A model generated the notes under the pieces. It searched no databases, had not been told where the DNA came from, and saw only the letters and a program-made list of their open reading frames with translations. This document shows, one piece after another, positions 58,192-64,000 of a stretch of DNA of 64,000 nucleotides (within the stretch, counting starts at the first letter, position 1; each line of letters begins with the position of its first letter). The stretch spans positions 28,266,167-28,330,166 of the forward strand of contig NC_092018.1 in the NCBI RefSeq assembly GCF_042242105.1, in the 5' to 3' direction. A program made the position numbers and the translations under genes. This stretch comes from Pempheris klunzingeri (lineage: Eukaryota; Chordata; Actinopteri; Acropomatiformes; Pempheridae).

Positions 58192-58962
58192 ATGGCGAAG
58201 AGACGAGCCGAGGACCCTCAGCAGCACGACTCCCCCTCCAAGAGATGCCACCGCTCACTGTGCAGTGTTGACATGCAGCTGGGCAGCGTGGCCCCCCCCG
58301 GGGGTGTGAGCCCGCCGTCCCTGCTGGCGCTGCTGGGCACCCGCTGCAGGAAGAGGCCGCGCTACTTCGAGGAGGCGGAGGAAGAAGAGGAGGAAGAGGG
58401 AGCTCTGCACCGCAAAGCCACGCACTGCGACACGAGGAAGCACGCAGCCATCGTGATGACCGTGCACACTTCTGGAAGTGTCCAGGAGCGTCGCAGCTCC
58501 AAGAAACGGCCGCGAGAGGACTGCGGGGGCTCAGAGACGGTTACTGCTAATGCTGATGACAAAGTAAGTTATTGATCAAGTGGCTGAGGGGCAGATTCAG
58601 AGGAAGTTAGCTGGTGTAATGGCAGTAGGTGTCCACTAGATGTCACTCTTTACCCAGAGCACTGTGTGCACCCACCTGTCAAAATCTCTCTGTGGGGGTG
58701 AAATATGGTCCTGATTTGGTCAACAGTGCCACTGTGGGTGGGTTTGGACATTCTTCTCAAGCTCAGTCCCTCTTGTCTTTCTCATCACTCTCAGGCTGGT
58801 GAAGACATCAACGCTGAAGACTGCACTTACAACTCCTTCCAGTACTGGAGGGTCCCCTTACCTGAACTGGACCTTTCGCTGCTAGAAGACGCCGGCGATC
58901 AGTCCCAAACACAAGTCAGGCCAAAAGTCAAAGGCTCCTCCTCTGATGCCATGGAAGCCTGA
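58192..58962 (+). CDS. c9orf40: C9orf40 homologue, protein of unknown function
   Basis: Two coding exons, 58192-58563 and 58795-58962 (stop TGA), 540 bp, 179 aa (human C9orf40 194 aa). It starts MAKRRAEDP, as the human protein starts MAKRRAAEP; no upstream in-frame ATG exists, so the start is firm. The best conserved part is in exon 2: YNSFQYWRVPLPELDLSLLED against human YNTFQYWRNPLPPIDLADIED. Between these ends the protein is low-complexity and basic/acidic, with SPSKR, KKRPRED and an acidic Glu run near residues 61-69, which suggests a disordered nuclear protein. I know of no assigned biochemical role. The neighbours carnmt1 and trpm6, both on the same strand, repeat the human 9q21 order and support the identification. 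A GC box and an inverted CCAAT box lie about 200 bp upstream. Confidence 0.9.
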
Positions 58963-59813
58963 GGATCACGGCAGGCACAGCGGGTCAGATCTACTTTGTC
59001 TTGACATCAGCAGGCCAACGTGGTGACAGTGGGACGTTCTGCAGTAGATGGACACGTGTTGCAGACTGGCGGTAGCCCCTGTCAGAGTGATACAGGCTGC
59101 AGTGAGTGAACCTCCTGCTGGTGGAAGATCTCAGTGACTGAAGCAACAATAAGATCTGTGCTAGAACAGCACTGTTCTCACAGTGGGGGACTAAATCTGT
59201 GCTGAGGTGTTCAGTGAACCTCTCTAAAGGGTCTCAAACTGTACATAGTTTTGTAATGCAAGTTTTAAATACCCACATTGAAAACAGCTTTGTGTGAAAG
59301 CCTGGAGTACCTACTTTGAAACCTGGCATTTCATATTATAAACACTGTGTGATACCTGTCAGAGGTGTTGTTTGGTGTAACTCATCCCGTCGTTGTGATA
59401 GATTGTGTTACAGATCTGTGAAACCCTTCTTTTTTAATACTTCAAGGCTTTAGTCTAGGCTGTATCAGCACTTCTTCTTATAAGTTACTAATACACTTCA
59501 TATCGTGGCTGATTGTCCCAGCCACAGAACTGTTCCTGTATCTAGAGTTATAATTAAAATGACTTTGTATTTGTCAGGTCAGATATTTAAAGGCGTCTTT
59601 GACTTGAATATATTCTGGTAACATGAAGCTACAGAAGTGAAATATGGTAGCAAGTGACACACACATGGCAGTATACACTAAGTATACGTTCAACAGAGCT
59701 GTAACCATGGTTACAGTGATGAACGTGGCACCATCCTGCAGTCCATGTGAGGGAGTATTAATTTACCAGCTTCCATCCTGCTAGAGCAACACTTGTTGTC
59801 TGTACACACCAAT

Positions 59814-59991
59814 CAGGTGTGTGTGTGTGAGAGTGTGAGTGAGAGTGTGTGTGTGAGTGTGTGTGTGTGTGTGTGTGTATGTGTGTGTTTGTGAGTGCGT
59901 GTGAGTGTGCGTGAGTGCGTGCGTGCAAGTGCGTGAACGTGCGTGCGTGTGCGTGTGAGCGCGTGTGTAGGAGTGTGTGTGTGTGTGTGTG
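59814..59991. repeat. Long imperfect (GT)n tract
   Basis: About 178 bp of GT repeats with GA, GC and AT interruptions, seen directly. Confidence 0.95.
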
Positions 59992-60098
59992 CTGACAACA
60001 AACCAAATAAAACGGATATCAGTGTCCATGGTGGTTCCTTCCTATCTAGGAGCCGAGGAGGTGAGGAGGTGAGGGGAGGGGGGGTCATGTCTCCTCAG

Positions 60099-60148
60099 GG
60101 CTCCTTGTGAAGGCTCCTTGTGAAGGCTCCTTGTGAAGGCTCCTTGTG
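60099..60148. repeat. 13-bp tandem repeat, 3.8 copies
   Basis: GGCTCCTTGTGAA repeated at 60099, 60112, 60125 and 60138 without mismatch, about 125 bp upstream of the trpm6 start codon. Confidence 0.95.
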
Positions 60149-60272
60149 CCCTTTGGACCCGCTGCTGATAAAAAGACCTCTCGGTTCTTGTCAGGACACA
60201 AAGTCACTCATGGTTTCACCAAAGACACGTCCGACCTAATGAGTTGCTGGTGTCTGAGCTCAGTGCACAGCC

Positions 60273-63200
60273 ATGGTGAGTCCTGTGTGCTTTATATCTA
60301 CTCTTCTTCTCTTCTTTTTAACGAGCTGTCGGTAGCTAACTAACATGTAAACCAGCTGAGTGATGCCGACTAACTAGACTAGTAAAACCACTCGAGCTGG
60401 CTTTATGTTTTAATGTCGTCTCCAGTAAAGACATTATATGAACAGTATAGTAACACTGTTTGTAATTCTATGGTATAAAAACGAGATGGTCCAGACTTTA
60501 TGGTGACCTGAGCTTTAGCTGCGGAGGGAAGTAGTGACACCACACTGAAAAAGTAGTTCCCTCTAAAAGTCATTAAGTAAAAGTTTGTAAGTACAATCAG
60601 GAGAATGTACTTTATTATTACAAAGTAAAATCAATCAGTGCCTAAAAGTGTGTTTTTGCTGTCTTTAATGTCAAAGCAGGATTTCCCCCCCACTGTTGTA
60701 GGTTCTCACTTTGAAGCTCATTGTCTACAGAAACTAATAATCACTTCCATCGTGGGTTAATCTGCTGGTTATTTCCTCTGATAAATGCCTTCAGCTGCAC
60801 AAAGCTTGTTTTGTCTGGTTAAAAGGAAAAGCTGGAAATCAATCATCAAGATATTTGCCAACTAATTCTCTTGTCAACCTACTAATCGATTCAGCCATAC
60901 CTGCATTGTTAACTTGTTTAATTTACAACAAGAACACCATATTCATAAAGCTCTTTGTTTTGTGTATTCAAAGTGTCTCCTAACTAAAGATGTCAGTATG
61001 TAGCTGTCTGTATTTCCCTCTCAGATGCTGATGTGGAAAGTGGCACAAAAATGAAAAAACTCAAGCAAAGTACAAGTACCTCAAATTTGTACTGCAGTGC
61101 AGTCATTGAGTGAATGTACTTCCACCACTGTTAACTAACATTACTTAACTGCATGACAAAAATTATGTGAAGCTTATTGTTTGAGCACTCACTTTTTGCA
61201 GATTGCAATACATCTGCGTCACAGACTGTAGAGCAGAGGATCATTAAAGTAGTATTTGATTCATGTTTCTACAACGACCACTGCAGCATGTGGTTTATTG
61301 CCTGTAAAGAAATAGATGTATTTATTGCATAAACACTGTAAGCTACATCAGCAACACTTCACATCCCTGTTTAGTGTTTCCACAGTCTGAGCCGCACAGG
61401 GAGCGCACCAGCTCCCCGCCATGTGAACTGATCTCAGGAAGGGGATGTGTGTAAAGCTCTGCTCAGTAAGGCCATTGTTAAGTTTGTCTGGGAAACAGAA
61501 CACAGGAGGAGGACAGACCTTGAAACACCCGCATGAAGCGTGGAGAAAACACTGCTGTGAAGTCGAATGAGAGGCTGACCGTTATATCTCGCATCCCGTC
61601 AGAGTTTTTAAGAGTACAGCTCAAGTTTCTATGATGGGGAGGGGCCTACAGTTAGTTGCCCGTGGGTCTGGCATGTAGGCTGCTGCCGGCACTGCAATGA
61701 GCTTTACTGAGAAGGTCACTGATTACACTTTTTTCTTCAGAAGTAGTTTGTTTTCTTGCTGGAGGATGAGTTTGACAACGCAGCTGAGAATGTAGAGCTT
61801 TAGCTACGCCAGGATCTGTGTGCTGTAAGTAAATATTTTCTTTTTTGATTCCAGTCACGAAAGTCCTGGATTGAGGAAACCCTCTTCAAGAGAGAATGCA
61901 TGAAGTTCATCCCTTCCTCACGGGATCTTCACAGGTAACCTGGAATCGGATCTCATTGACGGGCCTCCAAAAAAATTGTAAAGTTTGTTTGATTCTCAAA
62001 AGAAATCCATGATGGTTTGTTCAGTCAGTGCATAATATAATATTAACAGCAGTGGTTGGAAACAGCATAGAGAGCAAAACTATTTGGCACTCAGCCCCTC
62101 CTTCCAGGAATAGAGACCATGCAGATTCTTTGATAATGTGTTATTTCCTGTTTTTTTACAGATGTTCTCCAGTATGTCAAGTATGCCAAAACTTGATCAG
62201 GTATAATTTATGAGTTTGTGTGTGTTTATGTGTGTCTTTACACCATCCTCAGACTCACTACATTCCCTTCCTCTGCCCCACCCCCTATTCCAATGAAATG
62301 CTTGTTTTATTCTGTGGAATTCTGTGTCACTATTTCCCACACTTCACTTGGATTTAATCATTTACCACTTTATCTCTCATTATGTTTCTCTCGTGTCTTG
62401 CTAGTTTTGAAACCGCTGCAAATGTAGAAATGAACTAATTGTTTAATGCGTCACAAGCTGTCTGAGAGTAATGATGCCTTTTATTTTGCTGATATCCTGT
62501 ATAAAGTATATACCGTCAGTGGTATGGGCAGTGTAGTGGGTCTATTAATGAATGAGGGAGCTGTGTTTAACTTAGTGGGCTGTAAAATGATAAACACAGC
62601 TAAACAACATAGAGGCGTGGAGACAAGGACAAAGGGAGATGAAGAGGAAAGGGAGGGAGACAGGAAAGGAGGGGTGGGGTGGGGGGGGGGTAGCAGCCTG
62701 GCTTAAATAGGCAAGGTGGAGGCCTTTTATTATACCCAACAACCCTTCCTTGATTTTAGAACCAAAGACAGTAATCAAATGTAAGTGAATGATGTTTCTG
62801 GACACAAAAATCTGCACCTGCTGTGCTCAGTTACATAATCTTTCCTTTGGCCAGATGTTGTTGTGGCCGTCTGATGGGGGAGCACTCTTGGCAGGAGTCC
62901 CATCCCCCCATATCTCTCTATCCTGGTCCTGGACAGGACTCGGAGGAGGACTGGTCCACAGAGCTGCACACCAAAGCCAGTCCCACCAACGCTTATGGGA
63001 CCGTAGACTTTCAGGACACTGCCACACGTGTCTGCAGGGCCAAGGTCTGTGAGTCCACTCTCCGTGCAGTAAATGTGCTTCTGGGCTAAAGAAAGAAAAT
63101 GTTGCTATCTTAAATGTCACACCATTTGGTAACTCACTACCATTTTCTACAAGTGATTACTCCAAAAATCAAGGTAAATGTTTGGGAGTGAACGGCACAG

Positions 63201-63940
63201 AGGTTTGGCTTTTGATTGTTGTATAAACAAGCTTTGGTTTGGCTTTGACGTAAGATAGTATCACTGTTATCTGAGAGAAGAGCCATGTGTTCCCTGCTCA
63301 GTTTGTCCGTGTGGCGGTGGACTCAAAGCCTGAAGTGCTGCTCCAACTGATGCTGAGGGAGTGGCAGATGGAGAGGCCCAAGCTACTACTGACCGTCCAG
63401 GGGGGCTCAGAGAACTTCACCCTGCCCCCTAAAGTCAAGCAGGCCTTCAGCAAAGGGCTGATCACTGCCGCCCTCAGCACAGGGGCGTGGATCCTCACAG
63501 ATGGCATCAATACAGGTAACACAGCAGTTTACCAGCACGATGAGACTCTTGTTGCTGTGGTGACTGTACCACCTGCTCATCTTCTTGGCTAGTGTGAACT
63601 CAAGTAGCTGCACTCATTTGTAAGGACTTCAGTTCATTCACTCTCAGGGTCCCCTACTCTGTGGGGTGTGCAGGCGTGCTGTGCCCATTTATTTGCAGTT
63701 GCACTAAGAGGGATTTGTTGTGCATTTTTGTGTGTTAAGTCAGCTGAATTCTTTATTTATACTGTGGATTTGCATATTTGCTGATCCATTCAGCTGCTCT
63801 TTATGTACTCTCTAGGTGTGTCTAAGTATGTGGGCGAGGCAGTGAAAATATTCGGGGGCCACGATCTGAGGAAGAGAAACACAGTCGGTATCACTCCATG
63901 GGGAGTCATTGACAACAACACGGACCTAATAGGCAGAGAT
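60273..63940 (+). CDS. trpm6: TRPM6 channel-kinase, N-terminal part (continues past the right edge)
   Basis: Six coding exons are visible: 60273-60275 (the ATG only), 61855-61934, 62162-62200, 62855-63044, 63302-63515, 63816-63940, all in phase; the rest lies beyond 64000. The reading [19 protein letters not shown], then [19 protein letters not shown], matches the TRPM6/TRPM7 N-terminus, including the Cys cluster [11 protein letters not shown]. The melastatin homology region follows with [38 protein letters not shown] and [23 protein letters not shown]6/7 are Mg2+/Ca2+-permeable channels fused to a C-terminal alpha-kinase; TRPM6 serves epithelial Mg2+ uptake. Sequence alone fits TRPM6 and TRPM7 about equally. 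The position next to the C9orf40 homologue and carnmt1 (human 9q21 order) decides for trpm6. The ATG exon is inferred from ATG/GTGAGT with the next acceptor giving Ser2, as in TRPM7 (MSQKSW). Confidence 0.9.
60540..61132. repeat. Fish interspersed repeat pieces in trpm6 intron 1
   Basis: AGTAAAAGTTTGTAAGTAC near 60590 and the run ACTCAAGCAAAGTACAAGTA then CCTCAAATTTGTACT and TGAATGTACTTCCACCACTG near 61057-61132 match a repeat I recognise from perch-like fish (AAGTACAAGTACCTCAAA...GTACTT...CCACCACTG). Confidence 0.55.
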
Positions 63941-64000
63941 GTGAGCACTGAAACCTTACAGAGATTACACCAGAGCGATGCTGAATAGGCGCAATTATTC

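Larger units (their letters stand above)
58963..60272 (+). other. C9orf40-homologue 3' UTR and trpm6 promoter region
   Basis: No gene was recognised. ATTAAA at 59553-59558 and AATAAA at about 60007 are candidate 3' ends. The stretch ends with a long GT-rich tract and a 13-bp tandem repeat just before the trpm6 ATG exon. Confidence 0.5.

Noticed and set aside
59758-60088. His-Thr-rich minus-strand frames
   Set aside because: Translation of the GT-rich tract.

Overview
The window looks like ordinary nuclear DNA of a ray-finned fish, most likely a percomorph. All genes are split by short GT-AG introns, (CA)n and (CT)n microsatellites are very dense, and several interspersed repeats I recognise from perch-like fish genomes recur. 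All gene names come from my own reading of the translated exons against remembered family sequences; no database search was run.

Ten protein genes can be assembled exon by exon. Four lie on the minus strand: elmod3 (1533-5716), star (9536-11211), a GRK4/5/6-type receptor kinase called grk5l here (16762-38556, 16 coding exons, first intron about 13.3 kb) and lsm1 (40812-43017). Six lie on the plus strand: bag4 (43856-46370, head to head with lsm1), dusp26 (48480-49585), a serpina1-like secreted serpin (50726-52352), carnmt1 (53138-56173), the fish C9orf40 homologue (58192-58962) and the 5' end of trpm6 (from 60273, running off the right edge). Reading phases agree at every junction used.

The order joins two blocks that are separate in human: STAR-LSM1-BAG4 (8p11, same relative orientations; DUSP26 is also on 8p) and CARNMT1-C9orf40-TRPM6 (9q21, same order and direction). 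The most interesting point is the kinase between star and lsm1. From memory, no GRK lies there in mammals, yet the other three FGFR-linked paralogous regions carry GRK4, GRK5 and GRK6. The fish gene may therefore be the fourth, mammal-lost duplicate.

The rest is introns, UTRs and intergenic DNA with microsatellites, a 23-unit 10-bp minisatellite, a MITE with long inverted repeats, and degenerate copies of several fish repeats. There is no CRISPR array, no prokaryotic operon, no recognisable RNA gene and no virus-like element that I could support. The genes are functionally unrelated (small-GTPase regulation, steroidogenesis, receptor desensitisation, mRNA decay, chaperone regulation, phosphatase signalling, protease inhibition, carnosine methylation, Mg2+ transport); what links them is conserved synteny, not a shared pathway.
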